The position numbers and the translations under genes were made by a program. Source: RGIG1681 sp045648025 (GTDB taxonomy: Bacteria; Bacillota; Clostridia; Christensenellales; UBA1242). Taken from it: a stretch of DNA of 16,516 bases. Shown one piece after another: positions 1-7,474 of the stretch. Position 1 is the stretch's first letter. Every line of letters begins with the position of its first letter. The stretch covers positions 1 through 16,516 of the forward strand of contig JAZRNH010000034.1 in assembly GCA_045648025.1 (NCBI GenBank). Reading direction: 5' to 3'. Under the pieces are notes generated by a model. It did not search any database. It had not been told where the DNA came from and was given only the letters and a program-made list of their open reading frames with translations.

Positions 1-909
1 GTTGGTGTTGAAGGCACAGATTCATTTATCAGCTTAGACGGTCTTAATGAAAAACAAGTTATTGCTGCTGCAAACAAATATACAGTTTTTGGCAGAGTAA
101 CCCCTGAGCAAAAAGCACTTCTTATCAAAACCATTAGAGCAGAAGGCAACACTGTTGCAATGACAGGTGACGGTGTCAACGATATCTTAGCTCTCAAAGA
201 AGCAGATTGTTCAATTGCTATGGCAAGTGGAAACGAAGCTGTTAGAAGTGTGAGCCATATGGTTTTAATGAACAGCGACTTTTCAAGTATGCCTGACACT
301 GTTATTGAGGGTAGAAAAGTTATCAACAATGTTCAAAAGTCTTCGTCACTTTTCTTTATGAAAACATTGTTCTCAATTTTGTTCTCAATTTTGGTTATTG
401 TGATAAGTCAACCTTATCCATTTACAACATCAAACACACTTTTATTTGAGTGGTTTGTAATTGGTATTCCTTCGTTCATACTGGCATTTTTGCCTAATGA
501 TAAACCGATTCAAGGTAGGTTTATTTATAACCTTATCAAAAATGCACTTCCTGGTGCACTTGCACTTGTAATCAATGTTGCAGCGGTTTATTTGTTTAAC
601 TATTTATATGTTGGTTCAGTTATTGAAAATATGGACACTATTACAACAATGTCAACACTTGTTTTGATTTTCACAGGTCTTGCAATGCTTTATAGACTCT
701 GCAAACCATTTAATGCAATCACAACAATTTTAATGACAGCAATGCTTGCACTTAGCTTTATTTGTATTTTCCTTTGGCCAACAGTGTTTGGAATTGCTTC
801 AATTGCAACTCTTGGTGTTACTAACATTTTATTTGTTATTGTGCTTTCACTTGTTTCTCCAACTGTTATCACAATACTTTATAAAATTATGGATAGAGTT
901 AAACTTTAA
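1..909 (+). CDS. Cation-translocating P-type ATPase, C-terminal part (5' end cut by window)
   Basis: The reading frame is open from base 1, so the gene starts before the window; 302 residues are visible. They begin in the P (HAD-like) domain, with TPEQK and then the hinge motif TGDGVND at visible residues 55-61, whose aspartates coordinate Mg2+ at the phosphorylation site. Six hydrophobic helices follow (about 116-136, 146-165, 182-203, 214-233, 240-263, 265-293), which fits M5-M10 of P2-like pumps. The protein pumps a cation across the cell membrane using ATP. The stretch EGRKVINNVQKSSSLFFMK after the hinge resembles CtpE-type ATPases more than heavy-metal (P1B) pumps, which lack this large C-terminal membrane block. 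The ion cannot be named because the M4 motif and the DKTGT site lie outside the window. A strong terminator follows directly. Family: confident; subfamily: inference. Confidence 0.93.
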   Translation, partial: VGVEGTDSFISLDGLNEKQVIAAANKYTVFGRVTPEQKALLIKTIRAEGNTVAMTGDGVNDILALKEADCSIAMASGNEAVRSVSHMVLMNSDFSSMPDTVIEGRKVINNVQKSSSLFFMKTLFSILFSILVIVISQPYPFTTSNTLLFEWFVIGIPSFILAFLPNDKPIQGRFIYNLIKNALPGALALVINVAAVYLFNYLYVGSVIENMDTITTMSTLVLIFTGLAMLYRLCKPFNAITTILMTAMLALSFICIFLWPTVFGIASIATLGVTNILFVIVLSLVSPTVITILYKIMDRVKL

Positions 910-918
910 TAAAAAATT

Positions 919-948
919 GGCTCAGGCAAAAACCTGAGTCTTTTTTTT
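919..948 (+). terminator. Intrinsic terminator after the P-type ATPase
   Basis: An 8-bp stem (919-926 with 933-940, one G-T pair) closes a six-base loop and is followed by eight T. It lies 10 bases after the ATPase stop codon. Confidence 0.9.
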
Positions 949-975
949 GTTCAAAAATGAGAGCCGTCATCTAGA

Positions 976-1005
976 TTGACAAAATATAAACTTATTTGTT
1001 ATAAT
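976..1005 (+). promoter_or_regulatory. Sigma-A type promoter of the 164-residue gene
   Basis: TTGACA at 976-981 and TATAAT at 1000-1005 are both perfect consensus, with an 18-base spacer. The predicted transcript start near 1012 lies downstream of the ATG at 1004, which overlaps the -10 box. That rules out 1004 as the start and supports 1031. Confidence 0.85.
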
Positions 1006-1030
1006 GCTTAAGCGAACATTAAGGAGTGTT

Positions 1031-1525
1031 ATGGACGACGGAAATATATTAAAACAATTTAATGCTGCTCAAGACATAAAAAAAAGAAGATTAAAAATTT
1101 GGTATGATAAGTTTAAAAAATATCTTCCAACTTATGTTACAGAGTATCTTTTTTATAAAAATGGTGTAATTTCTGATATGGTTAATTTTGACGAAATTCA
1201 AGGTTTTGTTTATGACCCAGAAACCCTTGCAAAAGGCATTGATGAAGTATATTTAATGCTTGAAGCTGCCAGAAATGGAAACTTCAAAAAAGCAGAAGCC
1301 AACTATTTGAGACTTGGTGATTTTAAACAAAGAATCGACTATTATTGGCGAATTATTGATTACCTTGATATTTATTCTGCTATTGGAGAAATCGTGGTTT
1401 CAGACCTTAAACAATTTTCAAAAATCTCAGATGAACCAGAGTTTTTAGAAATTGTTGAAAACCGAATTAGAAATATTCAAAGAAGAGCAGAAAATGAAAA
1501 AACAATAAACAAACAACCACAATAA
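1031..1525 (+). CDS. Uncharacterised 164-residue helical protein
   Basis: Not recognised. The start is placed at 1031 because AAGGAG (1021-1026) precedes it and because the frame's earlier ATG at 1004 sits inside the -10 box of the gene's own promoter. The product is soluble-looking, with no signal peptide or membrane segment, and rich in charged and aromatic residues (several Tyr, KKRRLKIWYDKFKKY near the N-terminus). It is probably mostly alpha-helical, ending in a Lys/Asn/Gln-rich polar tail. It is transcribed alone: a consensus promoter lies in front and a terminator overlaps its stop codon, so its position before dnaB need not mean a shared function. Confidence 0.8.
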   Translation: MDDGNILKQFNAAQDIKKRRLKIWYDKFKKYLPTYVTEYLFYKNGVISDMVNFDEIQGFVYDPETLAKGIDEVYLMLEAARNGNFKKAEANYLRLGDFKQRIDYYWRIIDYLDIYSAIGEIVVSDLKQFSKISDEPEFLEIVENRIRNIQRRAENEKTINKQPQ

Positions 1526-1552
1526 AACAGGCAAAAATTTGTCTGTTTTTTA
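1524..1552 (+). terminator. Intrinsic terminator overlapping the stop of the 164-residue gene
   Basis: AAAACAGGCAA pairs with TTGTCTGTTTT (one G-T pair) around a four-base loop, and the 3' arm runs into a T tract. The hairpin includes the last two bases of the TAA stop. Confidence 0.8.
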
Positions 1553-1584
1553 TTTTATAAATAAAAAGAAAAGTTGGGTCTTTA

Positions 1585-1613
1585 TTGACAATTAAAATTT
1601 TGCAGGTTATACT
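1585..1613 (+). promoter_or_regulatory. Promoter of the dnaB operon
   Basis: TTGACA at 1585-1590, a 17-base spacer and TATACT at 1608-1613. The dnaB Shine-Dalgarno follows 11 bases later. Confidence 0.8.
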
Positions 1614-1636
1614 AAAAATAATTTAAGGAGAAGTTT

Positions 1637-3253
1637 ATGGCTGAAAGAAAACAAAAAACCGAATCTTCTGTTGAAGGAAAAATGCTTCCTAACAACTTTG
1701 ATGCTGAACAAGCGGTTTTGGGTTGTGCTTTGATTGATTCAGAAGCAGCTCTCACTGTTATTAGCAAATTAGAAGAAATTGATTTTTATAATGAAACACA
1801 CAGAAACATTTTTGCTGTTATTAAAAAGTTGTTTCAAAACTCTGCTCCGATTGATTTTGTCACAGTTTCTGACGAACTTGAAAAGCAAAATTTAATCAAT
1901 GCTGTTGGTGGAATGGGTTATATCTCTTCACTTTCAAACATTGTTCCATCTGCTGCAAGTGTTAACCATTATGTTGATATTGTTAGAAGAGACTCAGTTT
2001 TAAGACAAGTTATCTTGGCTTGTGGAAAAACTATTGAAAAGGCTTATGACAAAGGCAGCGATGAATCAATTATTGGTCAAGCAGAAAAAGCCATTTATGA
2101 AATTGCTGAAAAGGGTCAAAGTGGTGCACTTGAAAAACTTACCGTTTCAGTTGAAAAAGTTATTAATAGATTTGAAGATATTCACAAAGACAACACAATT
2201 TTAAGAGGTTTAAAAACTGGTTTTTATCAACTTGATAAAGCTACAAACGGTCTTCAAAAAACCGACCTTATTATACTCGCGGCAAGACCGGGTGTTGGTA
2301 AAACCTCTCTTGCGATGAATATTGTTTCTAATGCCGCAATTAATCACGGTGCAAAATGTGCTGTTTTCTCTCTTGAAATGGGTAGAGAACAACTTGCACA
2401 AAGAATGCTTTGCTCAGTTGCAAATGTTTCAATGGCAAAAGCACTTCGTGGTGATCTTGATGAGCATGACTGGATAAAAATTTGGAAAGCTGATAAAAAG
2501 CTTAAAGAAGCAAATATCTATGTTGATGACAATGCGATGAACACTCCATCACAAGTTCTTTCAAAATGTAGAAAACTTAAAAGAGAAAAAGGCTTAGACC
2601 TTGTTGTTATCGACTATCTTGGTTTGATGAAATCAGATTCAAAATCAGACAACCGTCAAAACGAAGTTGCAGACATTTCAAGACAACTCAAAATTTTGGC
2701 AAAAGAAATTGAAGTTCCTGTTCTTTCACTTTGTCAGCTTAATCGTTCGGTTGAAAGCAGAGACACCAAAGATGGCAAACCTGCAAAACCAATGCTTTCA
2801 GACCTTCGTGACTCTGGTTCAATTGAACAAGATGCCGATATGGTTTGGTTTATTCACAGAGATATGTCTGCAAAAGAAATTAGTGAAGACAAAACAGGAA
2901 ACTATACCGCAGAACTTATTATTGCAAAATTCAGAAACGGTCAACCTGGAAGTGTGTTCCTTGGTTGGGATGGTTCAAGAACAAGCTTTGTCAATCTTGA
3001 AAAAGATGCAAACGAACAGAGTCTCGTTAATCAATATGAGCAAAACGAAGATGCAAGACAAGCAAAGAAATCTGCAAATACTGCTGAAGAGTTTCAAAAG
3101 ACAATTGAAAACATTAGAAATGAAATTAATGCAGCTGATATTTCAGGTCTTGAACCTCCACCAGAATCAGAAGGTGACGGGCTTGTTTCACCATTTGGAG
3201 ATATGCCAGATTTTAGCAATATTTCAATTCCATCAGATGATGAATTGTTTTAA
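1637..3253 (+). CDS. dnaB: Replicative DNA helicase DnaB (DnaC in Bacillus naming) with long acidic C-terminal extension
   Basis: Ring helicase that unwinds DNA at the replication fork using ATP. The N-terminal domain starts with the typical LPNNFDAEQAVLGC (residues 17-30). The RecA-like C-terminal domain has Walker A ARPGVGKTS (216-224, Lys222), Walker B VVIDYLGLM (Asp326), SLCQLNRSVESR and the arginine-finger strand AKFRNGQPG (Arg433). AAGGAG lies six bases before the ATG. At 538 residues it is longer than the usual 440-470. The family core ends near 455, and the last ~83 residues are polar and acidic, ending in SDDELF. This end looks like the acidic-hydrophobic tip of SSB (DDxPF) or a clamp-binding peptide ending in LF. 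The next gene starts 12 bases downstream, so the two form an operon. Function certain; role of the tail inferred. Confidence 0.97.
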   Translation: MAERKQKTESSVEGKMLPNNFDAEQAVLGCALIDSEAALTVISKLEEIDFYNETHRNIFAVIKKLFQNSAPIDFVTVSDELEKQNLINAVGGMGYISSLSNIVPSAASVNHYVDIVRRDSVLRQVILACGKTIEKAYDKGSDESIIGQAEKAIYEIAEKGQSGALEKLTVSVEKVINRFEDIHKDNTILRGLKTGFYQLDKATNGLQKTDLIILAARPGVGKTSLAMNIVSNAAINHGAKCAVFSLEMGREQLAQRMLCSVANVSMAKALRGDLDEHDWIKIWKADKKLKEANIYVDDNAMNTPSQVLSKCRKLKREKGLDLVVIDYLGLMKSDSKSDNRQNEVADISRQLKILAKEIEVPVLSLCQLNRSVESRDTKDGKPAKPMLSDLRDSGSIEQDADMVWFIHRDMSAKEISEDKTGNYTAELIIAKFRNGQPGSVFLGWDGSRTSFVNLEKDANEQSLVNQYEQNEDARQAKKSANTAEEFQKTIENIRNEINAADISGLEPPPESEGDGLVSPFGDMPDFSNISIPSDDELF

Positions 3254-3265
3254 AGGAGATGTGTT

Positions 3266-4468
3266 ATGACAAATTTTATTTCTAAAAAAGGTTTATTTGG
3301 TTACAAAGTTATAGCTTCAAATGATCTTGAAGATTATAAAAGACCAAACAAAAAAATGACAGGAACAGCTTATGAGATAAAACCAACTGCAACCGGCATT
3401 TCTGTTTTAAGAAACGGAGCTGTGATTTGTGAAGGTCTTGAATCAATTAAACATGAAGAAAATGACAATTATTTTATTGGATACAAAAAAGGTCAACAAA
3501 TTTGCTTTGATTCAGTAAATGGCAAGGAAATTGATGTTTTTTATTGTTCAAGTTATGACCCAGACTATGTTATTGCAAAAGACGGTACTGTGTTTGGAAT
3601 AAAAGATGGACAAATTTCAGCCGAAGCTAGAGATAAAAAAGCATTTTTTAATGACTCTGGAGAAACTGTTCATGCTGGAATGAGCACATATTTAACTCAA
3701 AACGAAGACGGTTCTATCAATTTAACTGGTTCAAAAGGTGAAACAATTTTAGATTCATTTACCTCTGATAAATATGTTAAATGTTCTATGCACAATAAAA
3801 GAGGTAGAAGAGGTTTTGTTGAAGAATATGTTCAAATTTCTGCAGATGGAAAACAAGTATTGATTGATACTCAAACAAAAAATACCATTTATGAAACAGA
3901 ATTAGACAGAAAAATTGAGGTGTTTTCTGGATATTATAAAAAAATGTCAGTTATTGCTGATTATGATGAAAAAAACAATACTTCAAATATTGAGTTTTTA
4001 ACAAACGAAGGAAAAACAAAATTCACCACAGAAGGAAAAGCTTGTTCTATTACTGATCAACATATTACAGCAGTAATTGTTGCTAATGACAAGGATTCAA
4101 AAAAGAGAGAAATAAAACATTTTGACAAAGATGGCAATGATATTACTGCAGAAGCAAAAGCTTTTTATGCTGAACAAGATGCTAAACATGAATTAGCCGA
4201 AGCTGAGGCTGAAGTTAGAAGACTTGAATCAATTGCAAAAGAAGCTGAAGAGACAAACAGAATAAGATCTACAACAAACACTCTTATGGGTGCTTCACTT
4301 ATGGGAATTGGTATGGTTTCAACAGGTGCAACTGTTATGGCAACCACTGCCATTATGAAACAAAAAAGAGATAAAGAAATTGAAGCCGCAAAACAAAAAG
4401 CAGCAGAAGCTAGAAAAAAACTTGAAATTCTTGAAGCAAAAAACTCACAAGATGGTCCAAGTAAATAA
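3266..4468 (+). CDS. Uncharacterised 400-residue protein with C-terminal membrane segment and coiled coils
   Basis: Not recognised. Residues 1-300 look beta-rich, with many short hydrophobic strands separated by Gly/Asn/Asp turns and repeated DG/NG turns that recall beta-propeller or WG-like repeats, but no clear repeat unit can be assigned. Residues ~305-336 form a charged Glu/Ala/Lys helix, probably coiled coil. Residues 340-364 are a Gly/Ala/Met-rich hydrophobic stretch that could cross the membrane. Residues 365-393 are a second Lys/Glu/Ala coiled coil. There is no N-terminal signal, so the large domain is probably cytoplasmic and anchored from the C-terminal side. The gene starts 12 bases after dnaB with AAGGAG seven bases before its ATG and is followed by a terminator, so it is co-transcribed with the helicase. 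Confidence 0.85.
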   Translation: MTNFISKKGLFGYKVIASNDLEDYKRPNKKMTGTAYEIKPTATGISVLRNGAVICEGLESIKHEENDNYFIGYKKGQQICFDSVNGKEIDVFYCSSYDPDYVIAKDGTVFGIKDGQISAEARDKKAFFNDSGETVHAGMSTYLTQNEDGSINLTGSKGETILDSFTSDKYVKCSMHNKRGRRGFVEEYVQISADGKQVLIDTQTKNTIYETELDRKIEVFSGYYKKMSVIADYDEKNNTSNIEFLTNEGKTKFTTEGKACSITDQHITAVIVANDKDSKKREIKHFDKDGNDITAEAKAFYAEQDAKHELAEAEAEVRRLESIAKEAEETNRIRSTTNTLMGASLMGIGMVSTGATVMATTAIMKQKRDKEIEAAKQKAAEARKKLEILEAKNSQDGPSK

Positions 4469-4475
4469 AAACATT

Positions 4476-4503
4476 AAGACACTTAATTTAAGTGTCTTTT
4501 TTT
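4476..4503 (+). terminator. Intrinsic terminator of the dnaB operon
   Basis: A perfect 10-bp stem (AAGACACTTA with TAAGTGTCTT), a three-base loop and a run of seven T. Confidence 0.92.
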
Positions 4504-4605
4504 GTGAAAAATTTTTATAAAAATAAACCAATAAAAAATTATAAAAAAATCACAAAATAATATTGAAATTATTCTTGTTAATTGTTTGCAACTAAATAAA
4601 GTTGT

Positions 4606-4634
4606 TTGACAACATTTTTAAATGTTGATATACT
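4606..4634 (+). promoter_or_regulatory. Promoter of the beta-helix surface protein gene
   Basis: TTGACA at 4606-4611, a 17-base spacer and TATACT at 4629-4634. The spacer is almost filled by a palindrome listed separately. Confidence 0.8.
4610..4627 (+). promoter_or_regulatory. Palindrome between -35 and -10: candidate operator
   Basis: CAACATTT-TT-AAATGTTG: two perfect 8-base arms around a two-base centre. It begins inside the -35 box and ends one base before the -10 box, where a bound repressor would block RNA polymerase. No known regulator's site was recognised. Confidence 0.45.
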
Positions 4635-4656
4635 AAATAATGTATAGGAGTATCAA

Positions 4657-6261
4657 ATGGCAAAAAGATTACCAGTTATATTTTTTATTGTTATTGGCAT
4701 TATCATTTTCTTGATAGCCGGTTTTTGCTTGACTCTTTTTCTTGCCCCAGGTTTATCTGTGTTTGGCTTAAAGTATATTAGAAGCAATGTTCACGAAGTT
4801 GCAACCGGAATGTATCCCGTTTCAAACACACAAGCTTTTGTTGGCTCTGAGCCATTTCAAGGCAACTTGATTGTTGAAACAGACGAAGTTCCTATCAACA
4901 TCATTTACTCACAAGGCAGAGAATATGTTTTTCAATATTATGACAATTTTGATGGTTTCACAACTTCAAAGATTGAAGACCCAACAATCACAATTTCAAA
5001 AACTGCAAACGGTGAAGCTTATATCAAAACAACAGAATATAAAAAGTTTATTTATGAAAGTTCATCAAGTGAAAGATATTTAAACATTTATATTCCACTT
5101 GTTTTTGCTGGTGGTGACGGTGCATATTCAAGAAACTTAACAATTATTTCAAAATCTGCCCCAATCACATTTACAAGAGAAGACCAAACCGAAGATATTA
5201 GAGTTCCTTCTCACAACAAACTTACAATTCAAACTGAAAGCTCAAAAATCATTTATTACACAAATGTTAGAGCAACAACTTTAAATTATACAACAAACAA
5301 CTCTATCAGACTTTTTGGTGATGCAAACAAAGAACTTTTTGCAACACATTATGAACTTGAAAGCAAAAGAGGAAACATCACAATCAAGGGCGATGTTGTT
5401 GGAAATGTAAATGCAACCACCAAAAATGGTTATATTGCTCTCAAAAACTGCAAAAACTTAATCGCAAAAACCACATTTGGTGATATTATGCCAGCAAACA
5501 AAAATGAAGAAATTTCTATTGTTGGAATTGTTGATATCAACACAAGAGCAGGTTCTGTTAAACTTGGTGATGTAAACGGAAACGGTGAAAACAAAATCAC
5601 AACAAGTGGCGGTTCAATTTCAATCAATAAAATCAAAGAACTCACCGCAACAACCAAAAGAGGTTCGGTGACAATTAAGTCTGTTGACACAGCAACCATT
5701 ACAACCAATATTGGAAAAATTACTGTTGAAGAAGCTCTCACAAAAATTTCTGCAACAACCAAAAGAGGCAACATTGTTATTGGTGGTGAGGGTTTAACCG
5801 TTAGCAATCCATACATAAGATCAGAACTTGGATCTGTAACACTCAAAACAGCAACTGGTGTTGTTGATATCAAAACCGGAAAAGGAAAGATTGATTTCAA
5901 AAACAAAGATAGTCAAAACATCACAATTATTTCTGGTGGAAATCTTATTGCATCAAATGTAACAGGAAAGGTGAACATCACTGCTCATAAATCTGTTGAT
6001 GTTGCATTCACAAAAATTACAGATGAAACAATTGTTAAACTTGAAGACACTTGCAAATTTGCAAAATTCACTGCAAACTTAAACACCAAAAAAGACACTA
6101 AATATTTATTGAAAGGTCTTGACTGTGTTCTTTTTGAAGATGAAGGAAAAGCTCAATATGGAAATGTTGTTGAGCCAGACAAACAAGTTGATTCACCTGC
6201 AAACATTGTTGTTGAAGGCAAGAATGCTGTTATTCATCTTTACTTCAAACTTGCTGCTTAA
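4657..6261 (+). CDS. Membrane-anchored beta-helix protein, DUF4097-like
   Basis: Residues 1-4 are basic and 6-31 are strongly hydrophobic (FFIVIGIIIFLIAGF), with no lipobox or obvious cleavage site. This is an N-in signal anchor that places the rest outside the cell. A beta-rich region follows (~40-235). From residue ~236 to ~450 a loosely repeated motif returns about every 16-24 residues: [ST]-x-x-G-x-[ILV]-x-[ILV], for example SKRGNITIK, TTKNGYIALK, TRAGSVKLG, TSGGSISI, TTKRGSVTIK, TTKRGNIVIG, SELGSVTLK and ISGGNLIA. Such rungs are typical of DUF4097-type right-handed beta-helices, often called putative adhesins. There is no LPXTG or C-terminal membrane segment. AGGAG lies six bases before the ATG. 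Transcribed alone between its own promoter and terminator. The fold is a confident inference; the ligand is unknown. Confidence 0.85.
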   Translation: MAKRLPVIFFIVIGIIIFLIAGFCLTLFLAPGLSVFGLKYIRSNVHEVATGMYPVSNTQAFVGSEPFQGNLIVETDEVPINIIYSQGREYVFQYYDNFDGFTTSKIEDPTITISKTANGEAYIKTTEYKKFIYESSSSERYLNIYIPLVFAGGDGAYSRNLTIISKSAPITFTREDQTEDIRVPSHNKLTIQTESSKIIYYTNVRATTLNYTTNNSIRLFGDANKELFATHYELESKRGNITIKGDVVGNVNATTKNGYIALKNCKNLIAKTTFGDIMPANKNEEISIVGIVDINTRAGSVKLGDVNGNGENKITTSGGSISINKIKELTATTKRGSVTIKSVDTATITTNIGKITVEEALTKISATTKRGNIVIGGEGLTVSNPYIRSELGSVTLKTATGVVDIKTGKGKIDFKNKDSQNITIISGGNLIASNVTGKVNITAHKSVDVAFTKITDETIVKLEDTCKFAKFTANLNTKKDTKYLLKGLDCVLFEDEGKAQYGNVVEPDKQVDSPANIVVEGKNAVIHLYFKLAA

Positions 6262-6292
6262 AAAGAATCAAAAAATAAATAAAAAATTATCA

Positions 6293-6322
6293 AAAAAAGG
6301 CGGAAAAATATCCGTCTTTTTT
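6293..6322 (+). terminator. Intrinsic terminator after the beta-helix gene
   Basis: AAAAAAGGCGGA pairs with TCCGTCTTTTTT (one G-T pair) around a six-base loop, giving a 12-bp stem that ends in the T tract. Confidence 0.9.
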
Positions 6323-6345
6323 ATATTTATAAAAGAATGTTATAA

Positions 6346-6374
6346 CTATAATTATATTATAAGAATAATTATAG
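6346..6374. repeat. Perfect 10-bp inverted repeat in the AT-rich spacer
   Basis: CTATAATTAT (6346-6355) and ATAATTATAG (6365-6374) flank nine bases. It lies about 20 bases upstream of the candidate -35 at 6396. It could be a regulator site or simply AT-rich sequence; there is no T tract, so it is not a terminator. Confidence 0.4.
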
Positions 6375-6395
6375 GGCAAATTTGTCAAATGGGTA

Positions 6396-6424
6396 TTTAC
6401 AAACAACCAGGTCTATGATAAAAT
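6396..6424 (+). promoter_or_regulatory. Candidate extended -10 promoter for the HicB-like operon
   Basis: TTTACA at 6396-6401, a 17-base spacer and TAAAAT at 6419-6424 preceded by TGA (an extended -10). A second candidate follows at 6462-6491 (TTGGAC, 18 bases, TAGAAT). Either gives a leader before the ATG at 6528. Confidence 0.5.
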
Positions 6425-6527
6425 ATATACAACAATAAAACAAATTTTTAGGTTTATTTTATTGGACATTTGTGATAACTCGTGATAGAATTATCTTAGG
6501 TTATTATAGATTTTGAGAGGTCATAAT

Positions 6528-6872
6528 ATGAAAAGATATATTTACCCAATGGTATTATTCACAGATGAAAATGATTTATACACAGCTCTTTATCCAGATT
6601 TGAACTTACTCGCTTCAGGCTCATCAATCGAAGATGTTTATGCAAGAGCAACAGACTATTTAGATTTTTATTTAAATTCTGCTTTGAAGTATGAAACAAA
6701 AATCGCAACTATGTCAACATACACAGAAATTCAAGCATTAAATCCAAAAAAGATTGTTTTGCTTGGCTATGTTGATATTGATGATGATAGCATTGTTTTG
6801 AGCGAAAAAGAACAAAACGAGAAGAATTTCTTAGAGCAATTTGTATTTACTGATGCGGAGGGTGATGAATAA
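6528..6872 (+). CDS. HicB-like domain protein without a HicA partner
   Basis: The start is ATG 6528, with GAGAGG seven bases upstream; the frame also opens at a TTG at 6513, but that lies in front of the Shine-Dalgarno. The product is 114 residues. The first ~70 match the HicB-type partial RNase H fold: YIYPMVLFTDENDLYTALYPDLN, then ASGSSIEDVYARATDYLDFYL, the same layout as the (F/Y)PDLPG...G.T.EEA...A.E.L..YL of HicB antitoxins. There is no ribbon-helix-helix or helix-turn-helix tail; the C-terminus is acidic. No HicA (a ~60-80 residue basic RNA-binding protein) is next to it. Its TAA overlaps the ATG of the next gene by one base (TAATG), so the pair is translationally coupled. Family fairly confident; antitoxin role not supported. 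Confidence 0.75.
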   Translation: MKRYIYPMVLFTDENDLYTALYPDLNLLASGSSIEDVYARATDYLDFYLNSALKYETKIATMSTYTEIQALNPKKIVLLGYVDIDDDSIVLSEKEQNEKNFLEQFVFTDAEGDE

Positions 6873-7408
6873 TGAATCAAATTAATGAAAACAATTTAAC
6901 ATCGTTCTTTGGAAGTGTTCCAGTGCCAATGGAAGTGTCTTTTATTGGTCTTTGTTTGGGAGCTCCAATCCAATATCGCAAAGATAAAAATACAGGTTTA
7001 GACGAAGTCTGCATGATGGTTCCACAAAAAAATGGTTCAATGCAACCTGTTATGCTTACACTTGGAAATGCAGATAGCATTGCAAACGGCAACCGTTCTG
7101 CAATTTACCATGCTTGTGGCATTGACAAATTGCTTAATGAAGCTTCAAACTCTGCTGGTTGTGATATGTTATCAGAAAGATTTGCTGCCGTTGCAAATAT
7201 GGGTCCAACTAATGATTATATCAAAAAGTTCTTTGAACCAAAAACAGCAGAACTTCGTGAAAAACTCATTAGATATTATCCAGAATCAATCAAAGATTAT
7301 GATGCTGCGGTAACAACTTATAAGTCTTCTTTTGCAAAAGCTTTTAACACTGCACCAGCTGCTCAAGATAACAAAGAAGATGATAAAAAAAAACAACAAA
7401 TGATGTAA
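6872..7408 (+). CDS. Uncharacterised 178-residue protein coupled to the HicB-like gene
   Basis: Not recognised. It starts within the stop codon of the HicB-like gene (TAATG), with GGAGGG about nine bases upstream, so the two proteins are probably made in fixed ratio and may interact. The first ~75 residues look beta-rich (PVPMEVSFIGLCLGAPIQYR, DEVCMMVPQKNGSMQPVMLTLG). Residues ~75-160 look helical, and the tail is a charged, flexible DNKEDDKKKQQMM. There is no signal peptide or membrane helix. It is larger than HicA and lacks its glycine-histidine motif, so this is not a plain HicAB pair. No terminator is visible before the next gene 66 bases on. Confidence 0.8.
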   Translation: MNQINENNLTSFFGSVPVPMEVSFIGLCLGAPIQYRKDKNTGLDEVCMMVPQKNGSMQPVMLTLGNADSIANGNRSAIYHACGIDKLLNEASNSAGCDMLSERFAAVANMGPTNDYIKKFFEPKTAELREKLIRYYPESIKDYDAAVTTYKSSFAKAFNTAPAAQDNKEDDKKKQQMM

Positions 7409-7474
7409 AAAATGCATAATTTATTATAAATTCTGCAAAAAAATAGTTAAAATAACCAATTTAGGGGTGTTTTT

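Noticed and set aside
2667..3269. 200-residue open frame in another frame of dnaB
   Set aside because: Overlaps conserved helicase motifs; Gln/Leu/Phe-rich shadow with no ribosome site.
5430..5906. 158-residue open frame on the minus strand
   Set aside because: It lies wholly within the beta-helix gene, has a Val/Pro/Leu/Thr-rich composition typical of antisense reading of that gene, and has no ribosome site.
6119..6418. 99-residue frame crossing the end of the beta-helix gene and its terminator
   Set aside because: Runs through an intrinsic terminator, has no ribosome site and Lys/Leu-rich shadow composition.
6528..7408. HicAB toxin-antitoxin system
   Set aside because: The second gene is too long and lacks the HicA double-stranded-RNA-binding features, so only the HicB-like half is supported.
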